Shown: piece after piece, positions 25,523 to 34,578 of the stretch
Layout of the letters: every line of letters starts with the position of its first letter
How positions within the stretch are numbered: the first letter of the stretch is position 1
Assembly: GCF_022827545.1 (NCBI RefSeq)
Contig: NZ_CP094669.1
Location: forward strand, 1 to 64,000
DNA length: 64,000 nucleotides
DNA from: Hymenobacter tibetensis
GTDB lineage: Bacteria; Bacteroidota; Bacteroidia; Cytophagales; Hymenobacteraceae
Direction of reading: 5' to 3'
The notes under the pieces: generated by a model
Seen by the model: only the letters and a program-made list of their open reading frames with translations
Database searches by the model: none
What the model was told of the DNA's origin: nothing
Made by a program: the position numbers and the translations under genes

Positions 25523-27007
25523 CTACTTTCCAACAGGCTCAGGCGCAACCCGAATAGTTTTCTTGCCGAAGAATTCAGCGTAAGCTCGGTTGGCCCAATT
25601 TGCTGTGTCAGTTGTGATATCGCTGAACAAAATAGTAAAGGGTGGCTTAAGCAACGGAGGCACTGCGGCATGTAGAACTGGGGTTTGACGCAAATAACGG
25701 TAACGAGCACTAAGTTGGGCGTCGTAGTGTGCGGCATTTCCATGCAGCAAGTCGCGGTACGCTAACAGAGAATTATTGGTGCTGAGCCGATAGCCTGGGT
25801 TGCTCAGGTGATGATTGTAATCCGTTAGAAACGTGAAAGGAAGCCAAGCCAGCAATGGTAGGTATATGAAGCTGGGAATAGACCAGGTCACGGGAGCTGT
25901 TTGCTTGCGTACAAAATAGGATACCCAAGCGTAGGCTGCAAGTAGCCAATTGAGTATAAAACACAGATACAGTATGTTATGCGCGCGCAGCGGTAAAACT
26001 TCGCCACTAATCCAAAAAGCAGGATACATACCAATAGCTAGGAAGGCGGGAAGCAGAACGGTCAACACGATTGGCTGCCTCGTTAGCCGATTGATAGGTA
26101 GCTCCGGTAACTGAGTTAGTCGAGCAAATAAGGGAACAAGAAGCAGCGTTACGACCACCAACACACCACTGCCTACCCAACTCACAAGACAGTAGGCTGT
26201 ATACTTGATATCGTTTAAGGTCAACGCAAATCGATCGGGAGGTATTGCCAGGATTTTTAATGAGCGAACTGTATTGCCAGGTGCTAAAAAAGAAACTGCG
26301 CATCCCATGCTTATAGCCAAGGCAACCTGCCATTCCGCCCAATGCTGTCGTTTGGCATTTAATAGTGTAAATCCCCATACTGTCACAAGCAAGGGCAATG
26401 CTACCGACTCGTTGAAGCTCGGTATCAGAAAAAGTAGTACGGCAACTGCTGTTAGGTAACGGCTGTTACCTTGATGAGTCGTTCGAACATGCATAGCTAG
26501 TGACGCTAGAGCTAACAGCAACACTATAGCCGATAGCATATAGTTGAAGCTGCTGGTGAGCCAGTAGAAGCCTTCTGCCATACTGGGTAACTGGTAAGTG
26601 AATAGCAGCAGTAGGCTCGCTCCAGCCTGCCACAGCTGGCGAGCAGTCAACCCTGCGCCTAGCAACAACGTGCGCAGTAACAGCACCAAGCAAACTAGCA
26701 GCAGCAACAGAAACAGCAAGCACACTAGGCCATAGCCTGCCTTGTCGTTGCCATAGGAAACTGGGTTTAGGAAGCTCTGCGCCAGCAGAGAACTGTAGCG
26801 TCCAGTCCAGTTCAGATACATATGCTGCACAAACCCCCAGTGCCCATGCTTATGTACATCATTAGCCGTCAGAAAGTCATCGGCAGAGGGGTGGGCGTAC
26901 CAGCACAGCACAAAGAACGGTAGGATGCCCAGCCACACAGCCACACTTGCGGCCCGGCGCACAAACGGTTCAAGGCGGGGCAACGGCGCAAACAAATCTG
27001 ATTTCAT
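25523..27007 (-). CDS. DUF6056-like polytopic membrane protein
   Basis: A 494-residue protein with about ten to twelve membrane spans. Just after the first span it has the pair DD in HPSADDFLTANDV, as in GT-C glycosyltransferases where such acidic residues bind the metal or the lipid-linked sugar. The family resembles the glucosyltransferase GtrII type. This suggests a glycosyl transfer step in the envelope, which remains an inference. The ATG at 27007 gives the expected start before the first span. It lies behind glmS and its terminator on the same strand. Confidence 0.68.
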   Translation of the reverse strand: MKSDLFAPLPRLEPFVRRAASVAVWLGILPFFVLCWYAHPSADDFLTANDVHKHGHWGFVQHMYLNWTGRYSSLLAQSFLNPVSYGNDKAGYGLVCLLFLLLLLVCLVLLLRTLLLGAGLTARQLWQAGASLLLLFTYQLPSMAEGFYWLTSSFNYMLSAIVLLLALASLAMHVRTTHQGNSRYLTAVAVLLFLIPSFNESVALPLLVTVWGFTLLNAKRQHWAEWQVALAISMGCAVSFLAPGNTVRSLKILAIPPDRFALTLNDIKYTAYCLVSWVGSGVLVVVTLLLVPLFARLTQLPELPINRLTRQPIVLTVLLPAFLAIGMYPAFWISGEVLPLRAHNILYLCFILNWLLAAYAWVSYFVRKQTAPVTWSIPSFIYLPLLAWLPFTFLTDYNHHLSNPGYRLSTNNSLLAYRDLLHGNAAHYDAQLSARYRYLRQTPVLHAAVPPLLKPPFTILFSDITTDTANWANRAYAEFFGKKTIRVAPEPVGK

Positions 27008-27049
27008 CACTAAAAAAAGGGGACAGCGCAAGCAAATACACAAGCAAAA

Positions 27050-27082
27050 AAATAAGCGCCAGAGTAAACATGGCGCTTATTT
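27050..27082 (-). terminator. terminator of glmS
   Basis: On the minus strand a 12-bp stem (27082-27071 with 27061-27050; AAATAAGCGCCA and its complement) with a 9-base loop runs into seven T residues. It separates glmS from the DUF6056-like gene. Confidence 0.88.
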
Positions 27083-27105
27083 CAAGAAAAAATAGGCAGT
27101 GATAC

Positions 27106-28941
27106 TTACTCCACCGTCACTGACTTAGCCAGGTTACGGGGCTGGTCTACGTTGCACCCGCGGAGTACAGCTATGTGATAGGAGAGGAGCTGCAATGGCA
27201 CCACCGAGACTAGTGGCACCAGTACTTCAGAAGTAGCCGGAACCTCAATCACAAATTCTGCCATCTGCGGAATAACATCGTCTCCTTCTGTTACCACCGC
27301 AATGATGCGGCCTTTGCGAGCCTTCACCTCTTGAATGTTGCTTACCACCTTCTCATAGGAACTGTCCTTGGTGGCAATGACCACCACCGGCATATTCTCG
27401 TCAATGAGAGCAATAGGCCCGTGCTTCATTTCAGCAGCCGGGTAGCCTTCCGCGTGGATGTAGCTGATTTCCTTGAGTTTCAAAGCACCTTCTAAAGCTA
27501 CAGGGAAGTTGTAGCCTCGGCCTAGATACAGGAAGTTAGGCACATCTTTAAAGGTCTGGGCAATTGCCTCAATTTCGTCGTTGAGTAGCAACGCCTTTTC
27601 TACTTTGGCTGGGATACTACCCAGTTCTACCATCAACTCGCGCAGGCGCGTATCGGAAAGCGTACCGCGCTTATGGCCTACAATCATGGCCAATATGGTC
27701 AAGACTGTGACCTGAGCCGTGAATGCCTTCGTGCTGGCCACCCCGATTTCAGGACCAGCGTGCGTGTAGGCGCCTGCATCAGTGGCCCGCGCAATGCTGC
27801 TGCCTACTACGTTGCAGATACCGAAAATAGTGGCGCCTTTGCTCTTGGCCAGCTCAATGGCAGCAAGCGTATCGGCCGTTTCGCCGCTCTGCGAAATAGC
27901 AATTACTATATCCCGCTCCGTAATTACTGGATTCCGATACCGGAACTCGGAAGCGTACTCCACTTCCACTGGAATGCGAGCTAAGTCTTCGAGCAAATAC
28001 TCGGCTACCAGGCCGGCGTGCCAAGAGGTGCCGCAAGCCACGATAATGATACGTTCGGCATTCATGAATTTCCGCTCGTACGCTCGGATGCCTCCCATGT
28101 TCAAGTGGCCTGCTACCAACTCAAGGCGGCCCCGCATAGAGTCGAGGATAGAGCGTGGTTGCTCGAATATCTCCTTGAGCATGAAGTGCTCGTACCCTCC
28201 TTTTTCGATGCTGTCAAGCTCCATTTCCAGCTTTTGGATGTACGGAGTTTGGTGAACATCTTCTTTACTACGGATATCCAATTTGCCGTCGCGGATGACA
28301 GCAATTTCATAATCGTTCACATACACCACTTCGTTGGTGTACTCGATGATTGGCGTGGCATCAGAAGCAATAAAGAATTCGTCTTTACCAATGCCAATAA
28401 CCATTGGGGAGCCTTTGCGTGCTGCAATCAACTGGTTCGGCTCTTCGCGGCTAAGCACCACAATAGCGTAGGCTCCCACCACCTCGTGCAGTGCCAACCG
28501 TACTGCTTCTTCCAGTGTGCAGCGATTCTGCTTCTGGATTTCTTCGATCAGGTTTACAAAAACCTCTGTGTCGGTGTCGGAATGAAACACATGGCCTTGG
28601 TGCTGCAAGTGTTGCTTTAAGGCCGCGTAGTTTTCGATGATGCCATTGTGAATAATAGCAATCCGCTCGGACGTGGAATAGTGGGGGTGAGCGTTGGTAT
28701 CATTCGGCTCGCCATGGGTGGCCCAGCGGGTGTGGCCCATCCCCACATTGGCATGGGTATCCTTCTCTTGAATGAAGGCTTCAAGCTCGGCAACTTTCCC
28801 TTTTTTCTTGTAAACGTTCAAATTACCATTCAGCAACGCCACTCCCGCAGAGTCATATCCGCGGTATTCGAGACGGCGCAGGCCTTTGATAATAATGGGA
28901 CAAGCTTCCCGGTAGCCGATGTAAGCAACAATTCCGCACAT
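27106..28941 (-). CDS. glmS: glutamine--fructose-6-phosphate aminotransferase (isomerizing)
   Basis: GlmS makes glucosamine-6-phosphate, the entry to peptidoglycan and LPS amino sugars. The 611-residue protein starts MCGIVAYIGYR, with Cys2 as the glutaminase nucleophile. The glutaminase domain covers about 1-240 and the two SIS isomerase domains follow (VACGTSWHAGLVAEYLLE, ISQSGETADTLAAIE). It ends with the usual NLAKSVTVE. No GlmS ribozyme is expected or seen. A short 5' motif (AGGGGACAGCGAAAG at 28949-28963 on the plus strand) recurs before the next gene downstream; see findings. Confidence 0.97.
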   Translation of the reverse strand: MCGIVAYIGYREACPIIIKGLRRLEYRGYDSAGVALLNGNLNVYKKKGKVAELEAFIQEKDTHANVGMGHTRWATHGEPNDTNAHPHYSTSERIAIIHNGIIENYAALKQHLQHQGHVFHSDTDTEVFVNLIEEIQKQNRCTLEEAVRLALHEVVGAYAIVVLSREEPNQLIAARKGSPMVIGIGKDEFFIASDATPIIEYTNEVVYVNDYEIAVIRDGKLDIRSKEDVHQTPYIQKLEMELDSIEKGGYEHFMLKEIFEQPRSILDSMRGRLELVAGHLNMGGIRAYERKFMNAERIIIVACGTSWHAGLVAEYLLEDLARIPVEVEYASEFRYRNPVITERDIVIAISQSGETADTLAAIELAKSKGATIFGICNVVGSSIARATDAGAYTHAGPEIGVASTKAFTAQVTVLTILAMIVGHKRGTLSDTRLRELMVELGSIPAKVEKALLLNDEIEAIAQTFKDVPNFLYLGRGYNFPVALEGALKLKEISYIHAEGYPAAEMKHGPIALIDENMPVVVIATKDSSYEKVVSNIQEVKARKGRIIAVVTEGDDVIPQMAEFVIEVPATSEVLVPLVSVVPLQLLSYHIAVLRGCNVDQPRNLAKSVTVE

Positions 28942-28984
28942 AATAGAGAGGGGACAGCGAAAGAGGGTTTCGTGAAAAATCGAT

Positions 28985-29019
28985 AAGCCGCGGCTCAGGC
29001 CAATGCCGTGCCGCGGCTT
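28985..29019. terminator. hairpin between DUF4270 gene and glmS
   Basis: A perfect 10-bp stem (AAGCCGCGGC at 28985-28994, GCCGCGGCTT at 29010-29019) with a 15-base loop. On the minus strand it is followed by a T-rich run 28978-28974, so it likely stops the glycogen synthase/DUF4270 transcript before glmS. Confidence 0.7.
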
Positions 29020-29047
29020 CCGACGCGAAAATTAATTAAGTGCAAAT

Positions 29048-30616
29048 CTAGCGTAACCTTGAATAGTATACACGCAGCTTGATGTTTTTTCCATCAAGCA
29101 CCGCCCGGTCTAAGCCCAAAGTCCCCACGCTAGGGAGAGTAGGTGAAAAGAGAAAGGCGTCCGGAACGGGGCCACTTAGCCGGTCATACACATACGCCTG
29201 CACATACCCCGTCATCAACATACCATAAGAACGATTAACGTCCGAGATAACCAACGGCGTTGCTTTAGCGGCTTGTCTGTAGTATCCCCCTTCGCCAGTT
29301 ATACCAGACAAAATCGGATTCAACTGGTTTACGGCGTCGCTCAAAACCAAGCGCTCTACCCGCGTGTTCTGAACAACTCGCCGCAAAGGCTGATTTCTGG
29401 CGTTTGCCTCGTACAGATAAACTTCGGCAGGAGTTGCAAACAGCAGATTGGTATACGGCTGTATGGGTACCAACAACTCAGCTCGGTTGATGGCAATAGC
29501 CGAACCAGCACCTGACTGAGGCTGAGCTAAATCTTTCAGCTCTTTAAGGCCTGGTATTTCCAGCTTGGTAACGAAGCCGCTACCTGCTTGGGTGTACACC
29601 ACGTCATTGGACAAGTCGGAGGCTACCGATTGACTTGACCCATCCGCACCTTGCAGGCGAGTGAACGGCCCAGTCGGAGTCGTCTTGATTTCAGTGAAAT
29701 AGCGTGGCGCATTGGTTTTGCTGCCAAATGCGTTTAGGCTTAGGCTGCCAAACGGAATGCTGTAAGATCCTTTTAGCGTGCCCGTGCCTTTCTTATTGGT
29801 GTAATGGTAATAGAACACCGCGCGGGTAACCGCAGTAGTGGTTGGAAAACCTACTACGGCACTAGTGAAATCAGCGGCTGGCTGCACAGACAGTCCTTTC
29901 AGAAGGGCATCCAGCTGTACCTGCGTAAAGGTTGTCGCTCTATCAGAGAGGCGGCTGAAAATAGTGCTTGCCAAGGTATTAGCAGAAGTATTGAGCTTCA
30001 GTCGCACCGTTTTGTCTGGCAGTCTTACCTTAAACGTGGTAGTGTCGGTAGAGCCGTCACTGGCGTCGTTGCGCTGCCGGATTACTCTGCTGCCATTGAG
30101 CCTAGCACTCACGCCGGTGCCCAGCGGATTTGCTAGGTCTACAGCTACCGAGGAGCTGGAATTATAAAGCGCCTGTTCGTCCAGCGAGCCAACCAACGGG
30201 TACACGTTGGCCCGGAATGGAGCCGCCGCAGAACCATAAACTGATTCGAACGGCATGACCAGTACCAGCGAATCCAACTGCGGCATTGGCGTAGTACCCG
30301 CTACCGCAGAAGGAAGCGTGTCGCCAACAAAAGAGCCAAGTTTTAAATTGAAATACGCATTGGCTGCCGTTGTGCCCAGCACGTTGTCCTGAACTCGTCC
30401 TACCAAATACGTAGTGGCTTTCAATGTTTCCAACGAGTCTTGCAACACGGTGGAAGCGGTAACAGGAAAGTCACGATAATCGGTACTAGTGGTGCTAGTA
30501 CCCGGTAATTCTACGCCTAAGTCGCTGGCTTTTTCGCAGCTTGTTGCTGCCAGGAGCAAGGTGGCAGAAAGCAAAGGAGCCGAAACCAGTCGGCGGGCGC
30601 TAATTGGCCAATTCAT
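29048..30616 (-). CDS. DUF4270 lipoprotein
   Basis: A 522-residue protein with a signal ending in the lipobox LAATSC, and then the DUF4270 region: DFPVTASTVLQDSLETLKATTYLVGRVQDNVLG is the family's hallmark opening. The rest is beta-rich. The family is found in Bacteroidota, often between a short glycogen synthase gene and glmS, as here; the role is unknown. Its start overlaps the end of the synthase gene by 17 bases, which points to translational coupling. It is most likely an outer-membrane-attached protein. Confidence 0.88.
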   Translation of the reverse strand: MNWPISARRLVSAPLLSATLLLAATSCEKASDLGVELPGTSTTSTDYRDFPVTASTVLQDSLETLKATTYLVGRVQDNVLGTTAANAYFNLKLGSFVGDTLPSAVAGTTPMPQLDSLVLVMPFESVYGSAAAPFRANVYPLVGSLDEQALYNSSSSVAVDLANPLGTGVSARLNGSRVIRQRNDASDGSTDTTTFKVRLPDKTVRLKLNTSANTLASTIFSRLSDRATTFTQVQLDALLKGLSVQPAADFTSAVVGFPTTTAVTRAVFYYHYTNKKGTGTLKGSYSIPFGSLSLNAFGSKTNAPRYFTEIKTTPTGPFTRLQGADGSSQSVASDLSNDVVYTQAGSGFVTKLEIPGLKELKDLAQPQSGAGSAIAINRAELLVPIQPYTNLLFATPAEVYLYEANARNQPLRRVVQNTRVERLVLSDAVNQLNPILSGITGEGGYYRQAAKATPLVISDVNRSYGMLMTGYVQAYVYDRLSGPVPDAFLFSPTLPSVGTLGLDRAVLDGKNIKLRVYYSRLR

Positions 30617-31418
30617 TATAAAGCGCGTAGTAAGAAGTCAGTAGGTTTTCGTCGGCACCTACTTGCCCGAGTTGCTTGCTGCGCGAATACTCCGTGAACA
30701 ATACGTTCAGGTTGTCGCTGAAATCTTCATCGGATTTCATAACGGCATCTGCATATTCCATGCCTACTTTGATGAAGCCACCGAAGTCCGCTGTTTTCAG
30801 GCAAGCCAGCATGTCATCATCAATGTCCAGCATTTTAGCTTTCTCGATGATGTCACCCTGGAATTTGAAGTCAAACTCGTTGTTGTAGATGGTGAATACC
30901 GATTTAGCATCTTTGAAAATCGGGTCCTTCTTGTAGGTCGTTTTCAAATACATTGGAATCAGGCCCGTCATCCAGTCGTTGCAATGAACGATGTCGGGAG
31001 CCCAACCTAGCTTTTTCACGGTTTCGAGTACGCCTTTGCAGAAGAAGATAGCCCGCTCGTCGTTGTCGGCGTGGAACTTGTCGTTCTTGTCTACCAGTAC
31101 CGACTTGCGGTGGAAGTAATCTTCATTGTCGATGAAGTATACTTGCAGCTTGGCATTGGGGATGGACGCCACTTTGATGATGAGAGGTTTTTCATCTTCG
31201 CCGACAGCAATGTTGATGCCGGAGAGACGAACCACTTCATGCAGGCGGTTCTTGCGTTCGTTGATGATGCCGAAGCGAGGTACGAAAATTCGAATTTCCA
31301 TCCCCATTTCCTGCATGCCCTGCGGTAGGCGCCGCAAAAACTCCGCTACTTTGGTAGTCTGCAAAAACGGATCTATTTCCGTTGCCGCGTAGAGGATTCT
31401 CAACTTAGAGGAGGACAT
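30600..31418 (-). CDS. short glycogen/starch synthase (GT5 N-terminal domain only)
   Basis: The 272-residue protein matches the N-terminal half of GT5 glycogen synthases: LRILYAATEIDPFLQTTKVAEFLRRLPQGM replaces the usual SxExxPFxKTGGLADVxG, and DIVHCNDWMTGLIPMYL corresponds to the HDW block. The C-terminal GT domain with the E-x7-E catalytic pair is missing, and the first loop has TTKVAE in place of KTGGLAD. It therefore cannot work as a complete ADP-glucose synthase. Related short proteins next to panC are frequent in Bacteroidota, so this is an old state of the gene and not a fresh truncation. Start at 31418; own promoter upstream. Confidence 0.82.
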   Translation of the reverse strand: MSSSKLRILYAATEIDPFLQTTKVAEFLRRLPQGMQEMGMEIRIFVPRFGIINERKNRLHEVVRLSGINIAVGEDEKPLIIKVASIPNAKLQVYFIDNEDYFHRKSVLVDKNDKFHADNDERAIFFCKGVLETVKKLGWAPDIVHCNDWMTGLIPMYLKTTYKKDPIFKDAKSVFTIYNNEFDFKFQGDIIEKAKMLDIDDDMLACLKTADFGGFIKVGMEYADAVMKSDEDFSDNLNVLFTEYSRSKQLGQVGADENLLTSYYALYNELAN

Positions 31419-31465
31419 AGTGGTCGGAAAAGGGTGGTTAGGAAAAGGCAATGCGTTGGGGTGCA

Positions 31466-31496
31466 CAAAATTAAACAAATTTGGGCGAAAATTCAA
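31466..31496 (-). promoter_or_regulatory. promoter with -33 TTG and -7 TAATTTTG
   Basis: On the minus strand TTG at 31496-31494 and TAATTTTG at 31473-31466 are separated by 20 bases, a full match to the Bacteroidota promoter. It drives the short glycogen synthase/DUF4270 unit with a leader of about 47 bases. Confidence 0.7.
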
Positions 31497-31538
31497 CCAA
31501 ACTCGCTTGAACCCCCTTCAAGCCGGCTCAACACCCCT

Positions 31539-32396
31539 ATGGAGATACTGTACACGGCCGCTGCGTTGCAAGCGCACGCCGAAAATTGCCGGCAAGCCGG
31601 TCAACGCATTGCTTTGGTGCCTACCATGGGGGCGCTGCATGAGGGCCACTTACAGTTGGTGCGCGCCGCCGCTGCCGTCTCTGACGTGGTGATAGTGAGC
31701 ATCTTCGTTAACCCAACCCAGTTCAACAACGCCGAAGACTTCCAGCTCTACCCGCGGCTGCCCAAGGCCGACACTGTTCTGCTTGAGCCAGCAGGCTGCA
31801 CAGCCGTTTTTCTGCCCTCAGTAGAGGAAATGTATCCGCAACCAACCGTGATGCATTTCGATTTTGGGGCGCTGGAGCGTGTCATGGAAGGAGCGCACCG
31901 ACCGGGCCACTTCAATGGAGTAGCAACGGTGGTCAGCAAATTATTTCATCTGAGCCGGCCACACCAAGCGTACTTCGGGCAGAAGGATTGGCAACAGGTA
32001 ACTATTGTGCGGCAGTTGGTGGCTGATTTGTCATTCGACGTGGAGTTGGTGTCCTTCCCAACGGTACGGGAAGCCGACGGCTTGGCCATGTCGTCGCGGA
32101 ACCGGCGGCTTTCAGGTGAAGCACGTACGGTAGCGCCGCGCCTATATGAGGCCTTAACGCTGGCCGCTACCCTCGTGCTAGCCCAGCAAGAGTCTCCAGC
32201 GGCAGTGCGTCAGGCAGCTGTAGCGCATATCGAAGGCGAACCGGCATTCCAGTTGGAATACTTTGAGGTGGCTGATGCCCATACTTTGCAGCCGCTCAAT
32301 GCGTGGGAAGCTGGGCAGCAGGTGGTCATATGCTTGGCTGCATTTTTAGGTGGTATTCGGCTGATTGATAACGTAGTATTATCCGTGCCGAAGTAG
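31539..32396 (+). CDS. panC: pantothenate synthetase
   Basis: PanC joins pantoate to beta-alanine with ATP. The 285-residue length from the ATG at 31539 is typical. Motifs: [18 protein letters not shown] (the HxGH nucleotide-binding signature), [34 protein letters not shown] with the KDWQQ block, and [17 protein letters not shown] carrying the KMSKS-like site. It forms a unit with panD, 110 bases downstream. The frame is open upstream to 31434, but this part covers the divergent promoter. Confidence 0.96.
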   Translation: MEILYTAAALQAHAENCRQAGQRIALVPTMGALHEGHLQLVRAAAAVSDVVIVSIFVNPTQFNNAEDFQLYPRLPKADTVLLEPAGCTAVFLPSVEEMYPQPTVMHFDFGALERVMEGAHRPGHFNGVATVVSKLFHLSRPHQAYFGQKDWQQVTIVRQLVADLSFDVELVSFPTVREADGLAMSSRNRRLSGEARTVAPRLYEALTLAATLVLAQQESPAAVRQAAVAHIEGEPAFQLEYFEVADAHTLQPLNAWEAGQQVVICLAAFLGGIRLIDNVVLSVPK

Positions 32397-32469
32397 CCAG
32401 ACAACCGTTCAGTCTATGTGGGCGAGTGTGCTGCTGGCGGTTTGGTCGGCTGACTCGAATAGTCCTTCG

Positions 32470-32477
32470 TATCTTTA
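32470..32477 (+). promoter_or_regulatory. possible -7 box before panD (TATCTTTA)
   Basis: Seven of eight positions match TAnnTTTG. It ends 29 bases before the panD start. A TTTG at 32441-32444 is 25 bases upstream, slightly too far for a standard -33 element. Confidence 0.35.
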
Positions 32478-32506
32478 CGGCCATATTTCAATCCGCCTTT
32501 TCTCCA

Positions 32507-32854
32507 ATGCATATCGAGGTTCTGAAGTCCAAGATTCACCGTGCTAAAGTCACGCAAGCCGAGCTACATTACGTAGGCAGCATCACTATTGATGAGGACC
32601 TGCTCGATGCCGCTAATATGGTGGAGAACGAGAAAGTGACAATCGTTAACGTGAATAATGGGGAGCGTTTTGAAACGTATACCATTCGTGGGGAGAGGGG
32701 CTCTGGTATGATTTGCCTGAATGGTCCGGCGGCCCGCCGGGTGGCAGTAGGCGATATTGTCATCATCTTTTCTTACGCGCTTATTGACTTTGCCGAGGCG
32801 CGTGCACACCAGCCCACACTGGTATTTCCTGACCAGCACAACCGGTTAGCGTAG
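32507..32854 (+). CDS. panD: aspartate 1-decarboxylase (proenzyme)
   Basis: PanD makes beta-alanine from aspartate and supplies PanC. The 115-residue proenzyme starts [17 protein letters not shown]. The self-cleavage site is G24-S25 in YVGSITID, where Ser25 becomes the pyruvoyl group. The catalytic Lys9, Tyr58 region ([12 protein letters not shown]) and [13 protein letters not shown] are also present. The start at 32507 is fixed by these numbers. Confidence 0.96.
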   Translation: MHIEVLKSKIHRAKVTQAELHYVGSITIDEDLLDAANMVENEKVTIVNVNNGERFETYTIRGERGSGMICLNGPAARRVAVGDIVIIFSYALIDFAEARAHQPTLVFPDQHNRLA

Positions 32855-32949
32855 CTTGAAATTTGGTTTCGTAGTTGTTGTAGTCTAATTTTCACCTATT
32901 CAGGAATTAATTGGATCTAAACAGCTAATTGTAACTATAACGACCGTTT

Positions 32950-34011
32950 GTGAAGCAACTCCTTAATGTCTTGAAATATACCCTGCTGCTGTCAGTATCA
33001 GGGCTATTGATGTGGTATGCCGTACGCGGGCAGGACTTGAGTAGAATTGGGCAGTACGTGCGAGGTGCCAACTACTGGTGGTTGGCTATTACCATGGTGC
33101 TATCGGTATTGGGCTACTTCAGCCGTGCCTACCGATGGAAGATGCAGCTGGACCCCACCGTAACGGGCGAAAAACCCGCGTTTTGGCACGTATACCACGC
33201 CATGATGGTGGGGTACCTGGCCAATATGGTGCTGCCCGGTCGGGTAGGGGAAGTGGTGCGTTGCACCTTGCTGCAGCGGACCAGCAAAGTGCCGGTTCAG
33301 GTATCGTTAGGAACGGTTATTACCGAGCGCATCATTGATGTGCTCATGCTCCTGACGTTGCTCGGTACGGTGCTGCTACTAGATTTCAAGACCTTCTGGA
33401 ACTTTGCCAATGAGTACCTGTTGCAAGGCAAAGCCGATGCGCTAGCCCGCAACCGCAACGTTTTGGTGGCGGCTGGCGTGGCAACCGTGTTGGTTGTGAT
33501 ACTTTTCATGTATCTGCTGTGGCGTAATCTGGAGAAGCTCAAGCAAAATGCAGCTTTCAACAAGCTAATGAGCTTTGTTAAAGGTTTACTGGCCGGAGTG
33601 TTCAGCATTGTGAAGCTCGAGAACAAAGGAGCTTTCCTGCTGCACACGCTTTTCACTTGGCTAGTTTATTACCTGATGGACTACCTCGCCTTCTTTGCCT
33701 TCCCCGAAACCTACAACCTTGATATGCGCGCTGGCCTAGCAGTGCTGACCTTTGGGGCCTTCGGAATGGCGGCGCCGGTGCAGGGAGGTATAGGCGTGTT
33801 TCACTTGTTGGTACAAAGCACACTGCTTGTATATGGTATCAGCCGGGAAGGTGGTATTGCGTACGCTCTGGTAGTGCACGGTGCTCAAACGCTGTTGGTG
33901 GTGCTCATGGGAGGCATTAGCTTCCTGATGAGCATGGTAGATACTGGCCGCAAAGGCCGCGTAGGTTTTAATCCCATTAACGTTACCGTTCCCGCCGATG
34001 CAGTGGAGTAA
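32950..34011 (+). CDS. flippase-like membrane protein (LPG synthase TM family)
   Basis: A 353-residue protein with about eight membrane spans, of the UPF0104/LPG_synthase_TM (YbhN, AglD-like) family. Seen are WYAVRGQDLSRIGQYVRGANYWWL, RAYRWKMQL, and the family core NMVLPGRVGEVVRCTLLQR, followed by GTVITERIIDVLMLL and the late QGGIGVFHLLVQSTL. Members are thought to move lipid-linked molecules across the membrane; the substrate here is unknown. The start is GTG at 32950. It overlaps the next gene by 14 bases, linking it to heptose nucleotide synthesis. Confidence 0.83.
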   Translation: MKQLLNVLKYTLLLSVSGLLMWYAVRGQDLSRIGQYVRGANYWWLAITMVLSVLGYFSRAYRWKMQLDPTVTGEKPAFWHVYHAMMVGYLANMVLPGRVGEVVRCTLLQRTSKVPVQVSLGTVITERIIDVLMLLTLLGTVLLLDFKTFWNFANEYLLQGKADALARNRNVLVAAGVATVLVVILFMYLLWRNLEKLKQNAAFNKLMSFVKGLLAGVFSIVKLENKGAFLLHTLFTWLVYYLMDYLAFFAFPETYNLDMRAGLAVLTFGAFGMAAPVQGGIGVFHLLVQSTLLVYGISREGGIAYALVVHGAQTLLVVLMGGISFLMSMVDTGRKGRVGFNPINVTVPADAVE

Positions 34012-34480
34012 AGACAAGATTATGAGCCGTCCGGCTCTGGTGGCCGCTGTTGCGGAGTGGAAAGCACAAGGCCGCAAGGTGGTATTCACCAATGGCTGCT
34101 TCGACCTGTTGCACCTTGGCCACGTCGATTACCTGGAGAAGGCCCGACACTTGGGCGATGTACTGGTGGTAGGCGTTAATACCGATGCTTCTGTCAGCTG
34201 TCTTAAGCCCGGCCGGCCCCTTCAGGACGAAGTGTCACGAACTCGCATTATGGCCTCTCTTTTGTTTGTGGATGCCGTGGTGCTCTTCGACGAGCAGACG
34301 CCGCTGGCGCTGATTGAGGCAATTGTACCCGACATCCTGGTGAAGGGCGACGATTACAATATCAGTGGAATTGTGGGCCATGAATTGGTGTTACAGAACG
34401 GTGGGCAGGTCCTGACCGTACCACTAGTGGCCGGCTACAGCACGACGCGCATCGTCGAGCGTATCCGACAGAGTTTCTAG
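33998..34480 (+). CDS. rfaE2: D-glycero-beta-D-manno-heptose 1-phosphate adenylyltransferase
   Basis: A 160-residue monofunctional version of the C-terminal half of HldE/RfaE; it makes ADP-heptose for the LPS core. The nucleotidyltransferase signatures are plain: VVFTNGCFDLLHLGHVDYLEKAR with the HxGH site, VGVNTDASV, and the late VKGDDYN and STTRIVERIR. The kinase half must be a separate gene elsewhere. The start overlaps the upstream membrane-protein gene by 14 bases, so the pair is likely translated together. Confidence 0.92.
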   Translation: MQWSKDKIMSRPALVAAVAEWKAQGRKVVFTNGCFDLLHLGHVDYLEKARHLGDVLVVGVNTDASVSCLKPGRPLQDEVSRTRIMASLLFVDAVVLFDEQTPLALIEAIVPDILVKGDDYNISGIVGHELVLQNGGQVLTVPLVAGYSTTRIVERIRQSF

Positions 34481-34491
34481 TTGCTTGTTTT

Positions 34492-34556
34492 GGGTTTGCT
34501 AGTTGTCGGTTGATCAGCCGGAAACCACCCAAACAACAGCTAGCAACTCGAACCCA
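34492..34556. repeat. imperfect hairpin after rfaE2
   Basis: TGCTAGTTGT at about 34498-34507 pairs with ACAGCTAGCA near 34535-34544, with outer GGGTT/AACCC pairs and a near-palindromic CGGTTGATCAGCCG inside the loop. It probably acts as a terminator without a T run. Confidence 0.4.
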
Positions 34557-34578
34557 GTAACCTGAAATTTCTGAACCG

